DNA of 63,890 nucleotides from NCBI RefSeq assembly GCF_013280495.1, contig NZ_JABSSX010000015.1, positions 1 through 63,890 of the forward strand, in the 5' to 3' direction. The notes beneath the pieces were generated by a model. It had not been told where the DNA came from, searched no databases, and worked only from the letters and a program-made list of their open reading frames with translations. Each line of letters starts with the position of its first letter. The stretch's first letter is position 1. Source of the stretch: Brevibacterium permense. Lineage in GTDB: Bacteria; Actinomycetota; Actinomycetes; Actinomycetales; Brevibacteriaceae. Shown piece after piece: positions 1 to 8,681 of this stretch. Both the position numbers and the translations under genes were made by a program.

Positions 1-2
1 CG

Positions 3-398
3 AACGGGGATGCCTTCGACCTACAAGAATGGCAGGGTAGCCCAGTGGTATTGAACTTGTGGTACGCAGCGTGCCCACCGTGTCGAGAAGAGGCACCAGA
101 CCTTCAGGAAAGCTACGAATCCTTCTGCAAGGAGGGAGTGCACTTCCTGGGCATCAATGTCCGAGATGAAGCTACCGCGGCCAACGCATTTGCTCGACAA
201 TTCGGCATCACTTACCCATCCATGCTCGATAAGGAAGGTCAGGCGGTGGCGGCGTTGAGCAGTCTTCTTCCACCGCAGGCTGTGCCTTCGACGGTGATTC
301 TCGATTCCAAGGGTCGTCCTGCTGCTCGTGTCGTCGGGATCGTCGATCGCTCGACTCTTGCTGGCCTCATCACTGACGTACTTGCCACAGACGCGTGA
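3..398 (+). CDS. TlpA/ResA-like thioredoxin-fold protein (5' end outside window)
   Basis: The reading frame is open from base 3, so the start codon and any signal or lipobox sequence lie outside the window. The visible part is a thioredoxin fold: a WYAACPPC redox motif after a beta strand, and a cis-proline region (QAVPST) before the last strand. Members of this family are extracytoplasmic thiol-disulfide reductases that deliver electrons to apo-cytochromes c or other cell-envelope thiols. The stop overlaps the GTG of the CcdA gene by 4 bp (GTGA). CcdA is the membrane donor that normally re-reduces such proteins, so the pair is very likely one functional unit. Which client proteins it serves cannot be told from this fragment. 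Confidence 0.88.
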   Translation, partial: NGDAFDLQEWQGSPVVLNLWYAACPPCREEAPDLQESYESFCKEGVHFLGINVRDEATAANAFARQFGITYPSMLDKEGQAVAALSSLLPPQAVPSTVILDSKGRPAARVVGIVDRSTLAGLITDVLATDA

Positions 399-1174
399 TT
401 GCCATGGCAACGATCGGTGAACAGTTCTCACAGATAGCAACCTCGGGCCCGATGCTGCTGGCAATCCCGATTGCTGTGGCCGCCGGGATCATCTCGTTCC
501 TGTCGCCCTGCGTGTTACCGCTGGTGCCTGGCTATCTTGGCTATGTCACTGGACTTGCTGGGAAGTCACTCGAAGATCAGAAGACATTCCGCGTGGTCAT
601 TGGTGTGTTCTTGTTCATGTTCGGCTTTTCGGCTGTCTTCGTCTCAATTGGACTCGTCTTTTCTCTCACGGGAATACTTCTCAGCGCCTGGGCGGACGTG
701 ATCAATCGCATCATGGGTGCAATCGTCATCGTGGCGGGGATCATTTTCATGGGAGGGTTGAGTCTTCTCCAGCGGGAGTGGCATATCAAGAGTCGCCCCC
801 AGGCGGGACTGTGGGGAGCACCGCTTCTCGGCGGAACATTCGCGTTCAGCTGGGCCCCGTGCATGGGGCCGACATTAGCAGCAGTGCTTGCGTTGACGAC
901 CAGTTTCGGGCCGACAGGATCCGGTGCCTTGCTTCGCGGAACTATATTGACCCTCAGCTATTGCCTAGGTCTTGGCATGCCCTTCCTGCTTGTCTCTTTG
1001 CTGCTCATCAGAGGCGGCGGTCGCTTGAGGTGGGTCAAAAATCACCATGCAGGAATTACCCGTGCCGGAGGGGCCGTTCTCATCGGAATCGGAATACTGC
1101 TAATCACTGGAGTATGGACTCAATGGGTCAATGGACTGCAGGGTCTCATTGGCGGCTTTTCCACCGTGGTCTGA
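395..1174 (+). CDS. ccdA: CcdA-type cytochrome c biogenesis / thiol-disulfide transporter
   Basis: This 259-residue protein has six hydrophobic segments, the normal layout for the CcdA/DsbD transmembrane family. The two family cysteines are visible in membrane contexts: SPCVLPLVPGYLGYVTG near residue 40, and WAPCMGPTLAAVLA near residue 155. Such proteins pass reducing equivalents from cytoplasmic thioredoxin to extracytoplasmic thioredoxin-like proteins. The GTG at 395 overlaps the preceding stop, consistent with translational coupling; an ATG at 404 is an alternative start. It stands next to copper and CtaG genes, which suggests a role in copper-enzyme or haem-protein assembly. No other cytochrome c maturation gene is in the window. 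Confidence 0.9.
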   Translation: MIAMATIGEQFSQIATSGPMLLAIPIAVAAGIISFLSPCVLPLVPGYLGYVTGLAGKSLEDQKTFRVVIGVFLFMFGFSAVFVSIGLVFSLTGILLSAWADVINRIMGAIVIVAGIIFMGGLSLLQREWHIKSRPQAGLWGAPLLGGTFAFSWAPCMGPTLAAVLALTTSFGPTGSGALLRGTILTLSYCLGLGMPFLLVSLLLIRGGGRLRWVKNHHAGITRAGGAVLIGIGILLITGVWTQWVNGLQGLIGGFSTVV

Positions 1175-1324
1175 GACGACCAGTCACAGACACATCTGAA
1201 CCGGGCTGAAGGGTCGCAGTCGACAATCGGCCGCGTCAGGTGCGGTGCAGTGTGCGGCAACGACTACGACGTTTGTTCTTCGCAGGAGTAGATGCGCTTC
1301 ATCATGGTAAACCGCTTTATTTGA

Positions 1325-3304
1325 TCAGAGGAAGGCATCGGGTAAGGACCGGCTGGTGTCTGTAGCACCGGTGGAAGTTGAGCTGGATTTGTACGAAATG
1401 AACCTGGCGAGCACTACTGCCAGAGGCGCAACCCCGATCAGGAGAACTGCTGTGCCTGCATGCTGCTGGTCGACGGCGATTGCCGGCCCCCATGTCCGGT
1501 CGAGGCTGCTGAACCAGTCCACTTCGAGAACGGGACTCACACCGAAGGCGAGCATGTTGGCCCAGAGCAGGAAGATACCTGCGACCCCAGCAATGGTAAG
1601 GATCTGCCGGAGACGTGTTCGCGGCTTGACTCGAGTCCGCATGACCGTGGCCATGAACCAGAATCCGATGATCAGGAAGTACAGATTGGTGACTTGGTGG
1701 GCGATCCAGAACTCTAATGACAGTCGCAACAACGAAGTGTAGTAAAGCAGAGTGAGCGACAGTACTAAAACTGCACCGCTGAACAGCGGATTCCTGACCA
1801 CGGAACTGACTATCGGGGTGCGTGCCTCGATCCATTCCCTCGGTCCTCGGCTACCATCGGTACGCCGGGGCACGCCCAGGCGCAGCAAGTCCAGGGGTGA
1901 GCCGAACGCCAGGAGAAGTGGAATGAGCACAGCGATGGCCAGCAGCATGACGGTGTGGGCGCTGATGAGGACCATGCCGTAGATCGTTGGGGCACCACAC
2001 GTGACATAAACCAGCAGGACAATGCCGGTGAACCAGCTGACGGTGCGTTTCCGTGGCCATCTTTCTCCGGTTATGCGAGTCCTGCGAACCCCAAGGAGAT
2101 AGACGGCGGCAGCAGTGAGTATGAAAGCTAAACAGAGCCAGTCCCACCGCCACTCGCTGAGCCACCGGTACCAGGTCAGGGACGGTGGCACGGGATAGCC
2201 GGTGAGGACTTCGGCGGGGGTGATCGCTGGCTCGAGTTCAAGGGGGACGGGTGGGGCCGTTCGTCCCAGTGCCGCGGTGACGCCGATGACTGCGCCCATG
2301 ATGAGGACTTCGACAATGACCAGGCGCCAAGCGAGTAGTGTGCCGGATCTGCTTCCGACTTGAGTAATGGACCATCGGCGATGAGTGAATCCGATGGCTC
2401 CGAGCAGCAGGGTTGCGGAGAACTTGATGACGATCAGCTGACCGTAGCGGCTCAGCAACCCGTCCCATTCGCCGAGTCGGAGGGCAGCGTTGATCACACC
2501 CGAGCCAAGAACGAGGAAGAACGCCACGCCGGCCAGTGCAGAGAAGCGGGCGATCACCGATTTTGTCACAAGCGTGGTACCCATTGTGGCCAGCACGGGG
2601 ATGGTGACGGCAAGTGCTGCAACGCCACCAACCCAGACAAGGACTCCGAGCCAGTGCACAGCCAGCGCACCGACACCGGCATAATGGTCGTCGCTGCCTG
2701 CAGCATGACCGATCAGTGAAATGGGGACGATGGCAGTCAACGCGAGCAGGGCTGTGCATGCCAGGCCGGTGGTGGAGCGAAAGAAAAAGGCTAAGTTGCA
2801 AACGAAGAAGGCAATGACGGTGATTGCACCCCAGGCTTGACCGACTATGAGGTCAGTGAGGAAGTAGGTCAGCTGACTAAGGAAGGCCGCACTACCCGAC
2901 ACTGGCTGGCCCACGAGATTGGCATAGGTCAGCACCGTCACCACCACCACTGAACCCAGCCACACGAACGATGCGGCGACGGCAACGGTTCGCACGCGAG
3001 TGAATGCAGGATGGGCAGCCGAATCCTCTTCTGCCGTGTCAGTGCCTTTGGACGGAACGAGTGTTGCCGCGAAGATCAGGCAGCCAACGACCACCCCCAA
3101 CACCAGATGATGCACGGTCAAGGCGATCGGTAGCGCCCAACGCACAAATGCCCCGGGGTCCAACGCCTCACGTTCTGCTGCCGCACCGGAGAAGGCCGCG
3201 CTTGCTATGACAGCAGCGACGGAAACAGCCAGAGTAGCCAGAAGCCACACAAGAGATTGCCAGCGCCCGCTCATGACCGGACGACCGGGAGTCGCACTAT
3301 TCAT
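1325..3304 (-). CDS. CopD-CtaG fusion: copper-transport / cytochrome oxidase assembly membrane protein
   Basis: This 659-residue polytopic membrane protein has two halves. The N-terminal half resembles the CopD copper-resistance domain, with helices carrying HAAGSDDHYAG and a VHWLGVLVWVGG segment. The C-terminal half resembles caa3_CtaG, with YVTCGAPTIYGMVLISAHTVMLL and a later WIAHQVTNLYFL segment. The fusion is common in Actinomycetota and is thought to move copper across the membrane or supply it to cytochrome oxidase. I chose the ATG at 3304 because a GAGG Shine-Dalgarno lies 11 bases upstream; an upstream TTG at 3325 is possible. It follows copC by 30 bp on the same strand, so the two form an operon. 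Base composition is lower in G+C than the chromosome to the right. Confidence 0.87.
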   Translation of the reverse strand: MNSATPGRPVMSGRWQSLVWLLATLAVSVAAVIASAAFSGAAAEREALDPGAFVRWALPIALTVHHLVLGVVVGCLIFAATLVPSKGTDTAEEDSAAHPAFTRVRTVAVAASFVWLGSVVVVTVLTYANLVGQPVSGSAAFLSQLTYFLTDLIVGQAWGAITVIAFFVCNLAFFFRSTTGLACTALLALTAIVPISLIGHAAGSDDHYAGVGALAVHWLGVLVWVGGVAALAVTIPVLATMGTTLVTKSVIARFSALAGVAFFLVLGSGVINAALRLGEWDGLLSRYGQLIVIKFSATLLLGAIGFTHRRWSITQVGSRSGTLLAWRLVIVEVLIMGAVIGVTAALGRTAPPVPLELEPAITPAEVLTGYPVPPSLTWYRWLSEWRWDWLCLAFILTAAAVYLLGVRRTRITGERWPRKRTVSWFTGIVLLVYVTCGAPTIYGMVLISAHTVMLLAIAVLIPLLLAFGSPLDLLRLGVPRRTDGSRGPREWIEARTPIVSSVVRNPLFSGAVLVLSLTLLYYTSLLRLSLEFWIAHQVTNLYFLIIGFWFMATVMRTRVKPRTRLRQILTIAGVAGIFLLWANMLAFGVSPVLEVDWFSSLDRTWGPAIAVDQQHAGTAVLLIGVAPLAVVLARFISYKSSSTSTGATDTSRSLPDAFL

Positions 3305-3334
3305 CAGTGTGACCTCGCCGATCAAAGTGCTGTT

Positions 3335-3931
3335 TCATTGCCTTTTATGCTTTTGTTGCAGGACGAGCGTGACGATAACGAGCACCGCTGCGACAAAGAG
3401 AAGGACCCAAACGACGATGAAGCTCGCTGGGAACTTCACGTCCTCTTCGTCAGTAGCCTGCGCGGTTTCCGTTTGCGAGGGTTCTGGGGCCGCGGACTCG
3501 TTCTCTGTTTGTTTGGGGCTAGGGGCCGAGGAATCGTGGGTACCGTTCGTCGCGGTGAAGGAGAACGTGCCGTCGATCGGATGAGAATCGGACGAAACCA
3601 CTCGCCAGGTCACTGTGTATTCTCCGGCAGGTGCCCCTGCCTTGATGGGTTGAACAGCGGCGTCGCCATCGATTTCGACATCTCCTTTGGCCCAGTTCGT
3701 GCCTGAAGAGTCGGTGATTTGGATCTTCGATCCCATCGACAGTGGAGTATCACTAAACGAAATTTCGATGGCCTCGGGGGCGGTACTGAGATTCTGCCCA
3801 TCTTCGGGGTTTGTCGCGGTCACGGTTTCGTGTGCAGAGACTGGTGCGACAGGCAGCAGGAAAGCTACCAACACCAGTGCGAGAACGGTTAACATCCGGT
3901 TCGTGGGTCGGGGGATCGCTGTGAGAACCAA
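3335..3931 (-). CDS. copC: CopC-like copper-binding protein with C-terminal membrane anchor
   Basis: This 198-residue protein has a signal peptide ending around VAPVSA, so the mature chain would start with HET; an N-terminal His is a copper ligand in CopC proteins. The CopC beta-sandwich follows, with the second typical His in SSDSHPIDG. A Glu/Ser/Pro-rich linker and a single C-terminal membrane helix (residues about 170-190) end the chain, the usual actinobacterial CopC/YcnJ form. The start is a TTG with a strong AGGAGG site six bases upstream. It lies upstream of and co-directional with the CopD-CtaG gene. A perfect palindrome about 265 bp upstream is a candidate operator. Confidence 0.88.
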   Translation of the reverse strand: MVLTAIPRPTNRMLTVLALVLVAFLLPVAPVSAHETVTATNPEDGQNLSTAPEAIEISFSDTPLSMGSKIQITDSSGTNWAKGDVEIDGDAAVQPIKAGAPAGEYTVTWRVVSSDSHPIDGTFSFTATNGTHDSSAPSPKQTENESAAPEPSQTETAQATDEEDVKFPASFIVVWVLLFVAAVLVIVTLVLQQKHKRQ

Positions 3932-4320
3932 TTTCTACCTCCTGTAGACAACGGGATTAGAGTATCAGTGCTGGGTCTGGGGTTATCCATGACTGCTCGT
4001 CTTGGCCGCCTCTGTGGTTGCTTAGGATCGTCCCGTTGTGTCCATGCTGCCCAAGAGCGGTAGGAAAGGTAGGAGCCGCCACCGATCAGGGTCACAGCTT
4101 CGCTAGAAGCTTCGTCACGTTCAACCGCATGAGGCCGAGGTCAGCCACTACGGCGCGGCAGGAGACCGGTCGGTTCTTTACAGCGACACAAAGGGCTATA
4201 GTCAGCATTCGCTGACTATACAGTGCATGCTGACTGTGCGAAGGATGCAGGAACGCGTTGACTGGAAAATAGAACTGAGCTGTACCAAGTTTTACTCTTT
4301 ATGGGAGTGCGTTTGGGCGT
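3932..4320. other. 390-bp intergenic region upstream of copC
   Basis: No convincing coding sequence is visible. The region serves as the long leader or promoter for copC (leftward) and the 3' flank of ctaG, which also reads leftward. Its main feature is a cluster of GCTGACT motifs around 4197-4235, annotated separately. Confidence 0.6.
4197..4220. promoter_or_regulatory. perfect 10-bp inverted repeat, candidate metal-responsive operator
   Basis: The sequence reads TATAGTCAGC, four spacer bases, then GCTGACTATA: a perfect palindrome of 24 bp. A third half-site, ATGCTGACT, follows at 4227-4235 and also pairs with 4200-4208. Its position in front of the copC-copD operon suggests a repressor or activator site for copper or another metal. 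No regulator gene is in the window, so the cognate protein is unknown. It does not resemble the DtxR/IdeR box seen elsewhere in this window. Confidence 0.5.
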
Positions 4321-5274
4321 TCAGATCGTGACCTCGCCGCGGTTTAGTGCTTTGAGGTATTCGTTGTAGGCATCAAGGTCTTTGTCTCCGTGACGTGCGA
4401 CTTCGCGATCACGGACTGCATTGTTCTTCGACTCCTGACGAGACCAAGTAATGAGTACGACGAGGAGAATCGCTACCGCTGGCCCCTCGCCGTAGGCCCA
4501 AGCAATACCGCCCGCAAGCTTCTGGTCCTCCATCACGTCTATGCCCCAGCTTGCTGGCATCTGGGTGAATCGGTCGACTAAAGGCAGGGATGCCATCATG
4601 ACAATTACACCGAAGAACGCGTGAAGTCCGGCTTCGAGAAAAGAATGAAAAATCCGTACAACGTGAGACTCGGGCACAGGAAGCGGGTCTGCCGGAATGA
4701 GCGTCGCATTGAAGATGATTCCAGTGAAGAGGAAGACGAGTTCAAGGCCGATATGGCCACCAATGCCTGAGCCCAGCACGAAATTCGCAGCATTCGAGAG
4801 GTAGAGGCCATAGAAGAGGACGAGGAATAGAGGAATCGAGAACAGTGGATGGACAACGACCTTGCCCACCCACGAGCGTAGACCGAAAATTGCGAGCTTG
4901 AGGACGATTCGCCCGGGTAGATTCCGCGGTGACGAACGGAGAAGAAGGGACCCTGGAGCACCAAGGAGTAGAAGAGGTGGTACAGCCATCATGAGCGTCA
5001 TCTGTTGGAACATGAAGACTGAGAACATTACTTGCCCGTATCCTTCGATGGCCAGCCCCATGACTGCAGCTAGCAGCAGGCAACCGAGGAGGAATAACAC
5101 TCCCCGCCAGGCCGGCCAGCGGCGTCCCTGGATTGCGAGTCGAATCCATCCGATGATGTAGAACAGGGCAAGAATCCCGGCGAGGAGCGGGATGACCGGG
5201 ATTGGTTGCAACTCGAAGCCAAGGAAGGTCTGAATTGAGGGGGCTTTGGTGGGAACCCAGGTGAAATCTGCCAT
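4321..5274 (-). CDS. CtaG-type cytochrome c oxidase assembly protein
   Basis: This 317-residue protein has about seven hydrophobic segments and matches the caa3_CtaG family along its length: GYGQVMFSVFMFQQMTLMMAVPPLLLLGAPG, then HIGLELVFLFTG and ESHVVRIFHSFLEAGLHAFFG. It is thought to help insert copper into the CuB centre of haem-copper oxidases. It is the second CtaG domain in the island, because the neighbouring 1325-3304 protein carries another at its C-terminus. It ends in a charged tail rich in Lys, Arg and Asp. It reads in the same direction as copC-copD but is separated from them by 390 bp, so it probably has its own promoter. Confidence 0.87.
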   Translation of the reverse strand: MADFTWVPTKAPSIQTFLGFELQPIPVIPLLAGILALFYIIGWIRLAIQGRRWPAWRGVLFLLGCLLLAAVMGLAIEGYGQVMFSVFMFQQMTLMMAVPPLLLLGAPGSLLLRSSPRNLPGRIVLKLAIFGLRSWVGKVVVHPLFSIPLFLVLFYGLYLSNAANFVLGSGIGGHIGLELVFLFTGIIFNATLIPADPLPVPESHVVRIFHSFLEAGLHAFFGVIVMMASLPLVDRFTQMPASWGIDVMEDQKLAGGIAWAYGEGPAVAILLVVLITWSRQESKNNAVRDREVARHGDKDLDAYNEYLKALNRGEVTI

Positions 5275-5401
5275 TGAACGTCCTTCCTCGGCGTCTTAGG
5301 CACGGACGCGCTTCTCACCAAAGACTACGCGCCGACCCTAGGCAGTCGAAAACAAGACCTGCTGGCTGACAGTCGGTCACTCGTCAGGACTTTTGTCGAG
5401 G

Positions 5402-5645
5402 CTAAATGGGGGTCATTGGTGTGTGCTGTGTAACGATACGCGGAATCACCTTGACGTAGACAACCATTCCGACAAGCTCCACTAGTGTCTGAGTGACCAC
5501 TACGAGGGCCACCAAAGTGAACGGAGCCGGTAGCTCCAATGTTAGCGGCAGCACGACCAGTGAGTTGCGGGTGGCACCACTGAAAACGGCCGCCCGCGTA
5601 CTTCCGGTATCAAGCCTGAAGATCTTGGGACTGCTGAAGGTTGAG
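5402..5645 (-). pseudogene. 3' remnant of an arsenic-resistance (ACR3/BASS-type) transporter
   Basis: Read leftward from the IS edge, the frame gives about 80 residues ending at a TAG at 5402-5404. It includes STRAAVFSGATRNSLVVLPL and VVVTQTLVELVGMVVYVKVI, which match the last membrane helices of the arsenite or bile-acid-symporter-like family in Actinomycetota. The upstream part of the gene is missing: the frame runs directly into the IS3-family element that begins near 5646. This is therefore the C-terminal end of a truncated transporter gene. The N-terminal part is not found on the far side of the IS, so more than a simple insertion occurred. Confidence 0.72.
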
Positions 5646-5658
5646 TTGACTCCGGGGT

Positions 5659-6559
5659 TTATGCCGCCAGAGCGACGGCCTTGTGGTGAACAAGCTCGTA
5701 TTCAACCGGGGTCAGTTGATCCAGTCTCCTCTGTCTGCGCTTCCGGTGATAGGTTCGCTCGACGCAGTGCACGATCGCTGTGCGCAACCTCGCTCGTGTG
5801 TCCCAACGGCCTCTAACGAGGACGTTCTTCTGCAGAACAGCGAAGAACGATTCCATCGCCGCGTTGTCGCCAGCAGCACCAACCCTTCCCATCGATCCGA
5901 CGAGCCCATAGTGCCGTAAAGCGTGCTGGAATTTGCGGGAACGAAATTGCGACCCGCGGTCCGAATACACCACGCAACCGGCCACAACGCTAGCCCCGCC
6001 GCGGCGGCCTACAGCATCGTCAATCGCTGCTACGGCCAGGCGCGACTTCATTCTCGAGTCGATGGCATAGCCGACGATTCTGTTGCTGAACACGTCCTTG
6101 ACCGCGCCCATGTACAGCTTGCCCTCACCGGTGTGATGCTCCGTGACGTCGGTCAGCCACAATTCGTTGATTGCCTTGGCCGTGAAGTCTCGTTTGACGA
6201 GGTCATCACACACTGGCGGGACGGGCTTCTTCCCATGTTTCCGAGCTCGTTTGATCGTGTTCGAGAACAGCTCTTGCTGCGAGCACAATCGCCACACACG
6301 ACGCTCTGACGCTTGCAGACCTGCGGCGTGGAGTTCATCGGCGATGAAACCGTATCCGAACTTAAGGATCGTCCGTATGGACATCATGGGCGGCATTGAT
6401 CAGGTGCGCCTCGTCCCAGTCCCGTGCTGAGACCGGATGAGCCCACCACTTGTAGAACTCCTGCTTGGTGAAGCCGAGCACCCGACAGGTCACTGCCACC
6501 GGCACCCGGTGGCAGCAAGGTCGAGGACCAGCGGGTACATCATTTTGGGTGATGGTCAC
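5659..6559 (-). pseudogene. IS3-family transposase OrfB, frameshifted
   Basis: The integrase catalytic core (rve, DDE) is readable: ELWLTDVTEHHTGEGKLY holds the first Asp, VVYSDRGSQFRS the second, and AAMESFFAVLQKN the Glu. The N-terminal part (GFTKQEFYKWWAHPV ... VHTDDP) is in another frame and hits a stop at about 6362. The protein resumes with KFGYGFIADEL after one extra T in the CCTTAAG stretch near 6362-6370. The usual programmed OrfA/OrfB shift would occur further upstream, at a CCCAAAAT run near 6541-6548. The second shift is therefore a disabling mutation. Confidence 0.82.
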
Positions 6560-6842
6560 CGAGCTTCAAGTTCGCTTGCGAGAGGTAGGCGGAGGCCTCG
6601 CGGAGGATCTTGTTCTCCCTCTCGAGCTCGGGAATGCGTTTGAGCGCTGCCGCCTGGGCGCGTGACTCCTCGACATCACGGGAGGGCTCGAGTCCGTGCT
6701 CGCGTAGCCGCGAGTCACGTACCCAGGCTTGTAGCGCTGACTTCGAGATGCCGAGGTCGGCACAGACCTGCTTCTGGGTCATCCCGTCGTTCAGGAGCTC
6801 AAGTGCTGATTGCTTGAACTCATGGGTGTAGATCTTTGGCAT
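6540..6842 (-). CDS. IS3-family transposase OrfA
   Basis: This 100-residue protein has an N-terminal helix-turn-helix (residues about 5-45, with TQKQVCADLGISKSALQAWV) and a C-terminal leucine-zipper-like coiled coil (ALKRIPELERENKILREASAYL), the standard OrfA layout. It overlaps the beginning of orfB, and a CCCAAAAT run at the overlap is a plausible site for -1 frameshifting to make OrfAB. It starts about 40 bp inside the right end of the element. The gene itself looks intact, although its partner is not. Confidence 0.88.
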   Translation of the reverse strand: MPKIYTHEFKQSALELLNDGMTQKQVCADLGISKSALQAWVRDSRLREHGLEPSRDVEESRAQAAALKRIPELERENKILREASAYLSQANLKLGDHHPK

Positions 6843-6883
6843 GACTTCTATCCTTCCTGGAATTTATCCAGTCGTGAAGTCAA

Positions 6884-7260
6884 CCAAACCTTCAGCAGTC
6901 CCCTTCGACCATCACCACATGGGCGTCATCCTCATTGGTATGCCGGGCATCGAGAAACGCCTCGCCCGCTACCCGCAGCTCTACAGCCGTATCGGTTTCG
7001 CTCACGAGTACCGCCAGTTGTCCGCGGATGAACTCACCGCAGTCTTGGCCAGACGACTTCCAGCTGAGGGCGAGGCAACCGATGGTGGCGTCGCCCACGC
7101 AACCGCGATCGCGACTATCGTCCGGATCACCGCAGGCAACTTCCGCCTCGTCGACCGTTTACTCACCCAGATCGAGCGCGTGCAGACCGTGAACGACCTC
7201 AACGAGTTGACGCCCGAGGTTGTCGAGGCAGCTCGGCAGGCTCTCCTCATCGGTCACTAA
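6884..7260 (+). pseudogene. 3' fragment of a TniB/ExeA-like transposition ATPase
   Basis: The frame, open from the IS boundary, encodes FDHHHMGVILIGMPGIEKRL, ARYPQLYSRIGFAHEYR and a helical lid domain ending ALLIGH. These match the sensor and C-terminal part of AAA+ ATPases that assist Mu-like or Tn7-like transposases (TniB/IstB-type helpers). The Walker A and B region is missing, cut off by the IS3 element. An in-frame ATG at 6841 lies inside the IS end and is not the native start. No partner transposase gene is nearby, so this is debris of an older mobile element. Confidence 0.72.
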
Positions 7261-7300
7261 ACGCTGTGAAAACCATGCCATTTACCGATGCAATTCACAG

Positions 7301-7414
7301 CTCATCGCCGTGCTCGTCAGCGCGAATCCTCTGGCCCTGGTCATCGGCGCGATCTGGCTCGTCATCGGCATTGCGGTGTTCGCGGTGAACAACCGGCGGC
7401 GAATCCACGGATGA
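7301..7414 (+). pseudogene. C-terminal tail of an amino-acid permease-like membrane protein
   Basis: A short stretch in frame with the TGA at 7412-7414 encodes one hydrophobic helix followed by a basic tail (NPLALVIGAIWLVIGIAVFA, then NNRRRIHG). This resembles the extreme C-terminus of APC-family permeases. No start or upstream homology is visible. The call rests on one helix and should be treated as tentative. Confidence 0.4.
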
Positions 7415-7503
7415 GCCGCTCAGGTGGCCCTTCGTCTATCCCTCCAGGCATGAGAAGGGCGGGCCGCCTCGGCGATGGAGTCATCGGTCATACTGGCGGG
7501 ATC

Positions 7504-8499
7504 TCAGTCCTGCAGGCGGGTCGTTCCTTCGTGGCCGCCAGAGGTGTTGAGCTGTTTGGCGTAGCAGCTTTCGGGGCCGAGGCCATGCGATGAGCACCAG
7601 GACAGAGCATCATCGGGGTCGTCGTAGCCGATGCCGACGACGGTGACCCAGAAGTTGTCCTCTTTGAAGCTGCTGAAATCGCCGGACCAGATGAGCTTCA
7701 CGCGGGGGAACTCTTCGCGCAGTCCTTCGAATTCTTCGAGGATCGCTTCTTCGTCCCAGGTCTTTCCCTCGGCCTCGAGGCCGACCTTCTTCGAACTCAG
7801 CTGCGGCACCCATTTGCCGTTGAGTTCGCTCTTCGCTGTCTGCCCGTCGGAGTCGGCGAGCTGTTCGAGTGCCTTCTTCGGGTCGTCGGGAAGCGCCGAC
7901 TCGGTCTCGGTGGGTTCGGGTGAATTGCTGGCCGCAGCCGAACCGTCATCGCTGACGGCGTTCGTCGGCTCATCGGTGGAGGCGACATTGGCGGGGTCCT
8001 CGGAGTTCTTCGAGAAGAACGTCGCCGCGCCCCATCCGATGCCCCCTGCAAGGACGATGCCGACGATGACGAGGAGCGCGATCAGCCCGCCGCGCTTCTT
8101 CTGCGCCGGCGGTCCGGACTGCTGATACGGTCCCGGACCGTAGCCGTAGGGCTGCTGGTGCGCGGGCTGCGGAGGCATTCCTGCGGCCGGTGCTTGGCCG
8201 CCGGCCGGGAAGGCGTGGGTGCCCTGAGCCTGGGAGGGCCCGCTCTGCTGATGAGGAGGCTGACCGTTGCGATGAGGCGGGCCGCTCTGCGAGTGCGGGG
8301 TCTGGATATAGGGACGCTGCGGCTGAGGTGACTGAGAAGGCGGCGGAGGTGTGCCCCAACCATTGCCCGACTGAGGCCCTGACTGCGGACTCGGAGGGGG
8401 TCCCGGCTGCGATCCGGGCTGCGAGGACCATTGGCTTCCCGACCGGTCGTTGACGTCCCATTCGTTCTCATCCCCGCGCCCGGGAGGGTTCGTACTCAT
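7504..8499 (-). CDS. Pro/Gln/Gly-rich single-pass membrane protein, function unknown
   Basis: This 331-residue protein has three parts. A low-complexity N-terminal half (about residues 1-140) is rich in Pro, Gln, Ser and Gly with repeated QSGP motifs. One membrane helix follows basic residues (KKRGGLIALLVIVGIVLAGG, about 145-165). An acidic Ser/Glu linker then leads to a C-terminal domain of about 110 residues with two cysteines (WCSSHGLGPESCYAKQL). I placed the start at the ATG at 8499 because GGAG lies about 10 bases upstream; longer starts lack a site. The gene diverges from the 8682-12005 gene, whose product has the same kind of Pro/Gln-rich cytoplasmic tail. The pair may share a promoter region and a function at the envelope. 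Confidence 0.75.
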   Translation of the reverse strand: MSTNPPGRGDENEWDVNDRSGSQWSSQPGSQPGPPPSPQSGPQSGNGWGTPPPPSQSPQPQRPYIQTPHSQSGPPHRNGQPPHQQSGPSQAQGTHAFPAGGQAPAAGMPPQPAHQQPYGYGPGPYQQSGPPAQKKRGGLIALLVIVGIVLAGGIGWGAATFFSKNSEDPANVASTDEPTNAVSDDGSAAASNSPEPTETESALPDDPKKALEQLADSDGQTAKSELNGKWVPQLSSKKVGLEAEGKTWDEEAILEEFEGLREEFPRVKLIWSGDFSSFKEDNFWVTVVGIGYDDPDDALSWCSSHGLGPESCYAKQLNTSGGHEGTTRLQD

Positions 8500-8681
8500 T
8501 CGTAACTCCAGATCGATCACGCCGTATTTCAGAAAAAGTCCCAATATAGAACTTCTCTTGCATTAACAGCCTAATATAAGTTGTGAACTACACATGCTTG
8601 ATCTGCTCAGTTGATTGTTTCGATTTGAATGACATTGCGGAGCTGTCGGGCAACTGCACTGGAGGACCTTGAGGACTGGGT
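8500..8681. promoter_or_regulatory. divergent promoter region
   Basis: These 182 bp are A+T-rich compared with the flanking genes and separate two divergent genes for Pro/Gln-rich membrane proteins. TATA-like hexamers occur (for example CTAATATAAG at 8571-8580), but I cannot assign start sites. Confidence 0.45.

Larger units (their letters stand above)
5646..6883 (-). mobile_element. degenerate IS3-family insertion sequence
   Basis: The element contains an orfA/orfB pair of the IS3 family on the minus strand. Candidate ends share only a short TTGACT at the outer tips, so the limits are approximate. No target-site duplication is evident between the left (...GGTTGAG) and right (CCAAACC...) flanks. 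The flanks belong to two unrelated truncated genes, which fits recombination or deletion next to the element rather than a clean insertion. The orfB frame is interrupted (see its entry), so it is probably immobile. Confidence 0.8.
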
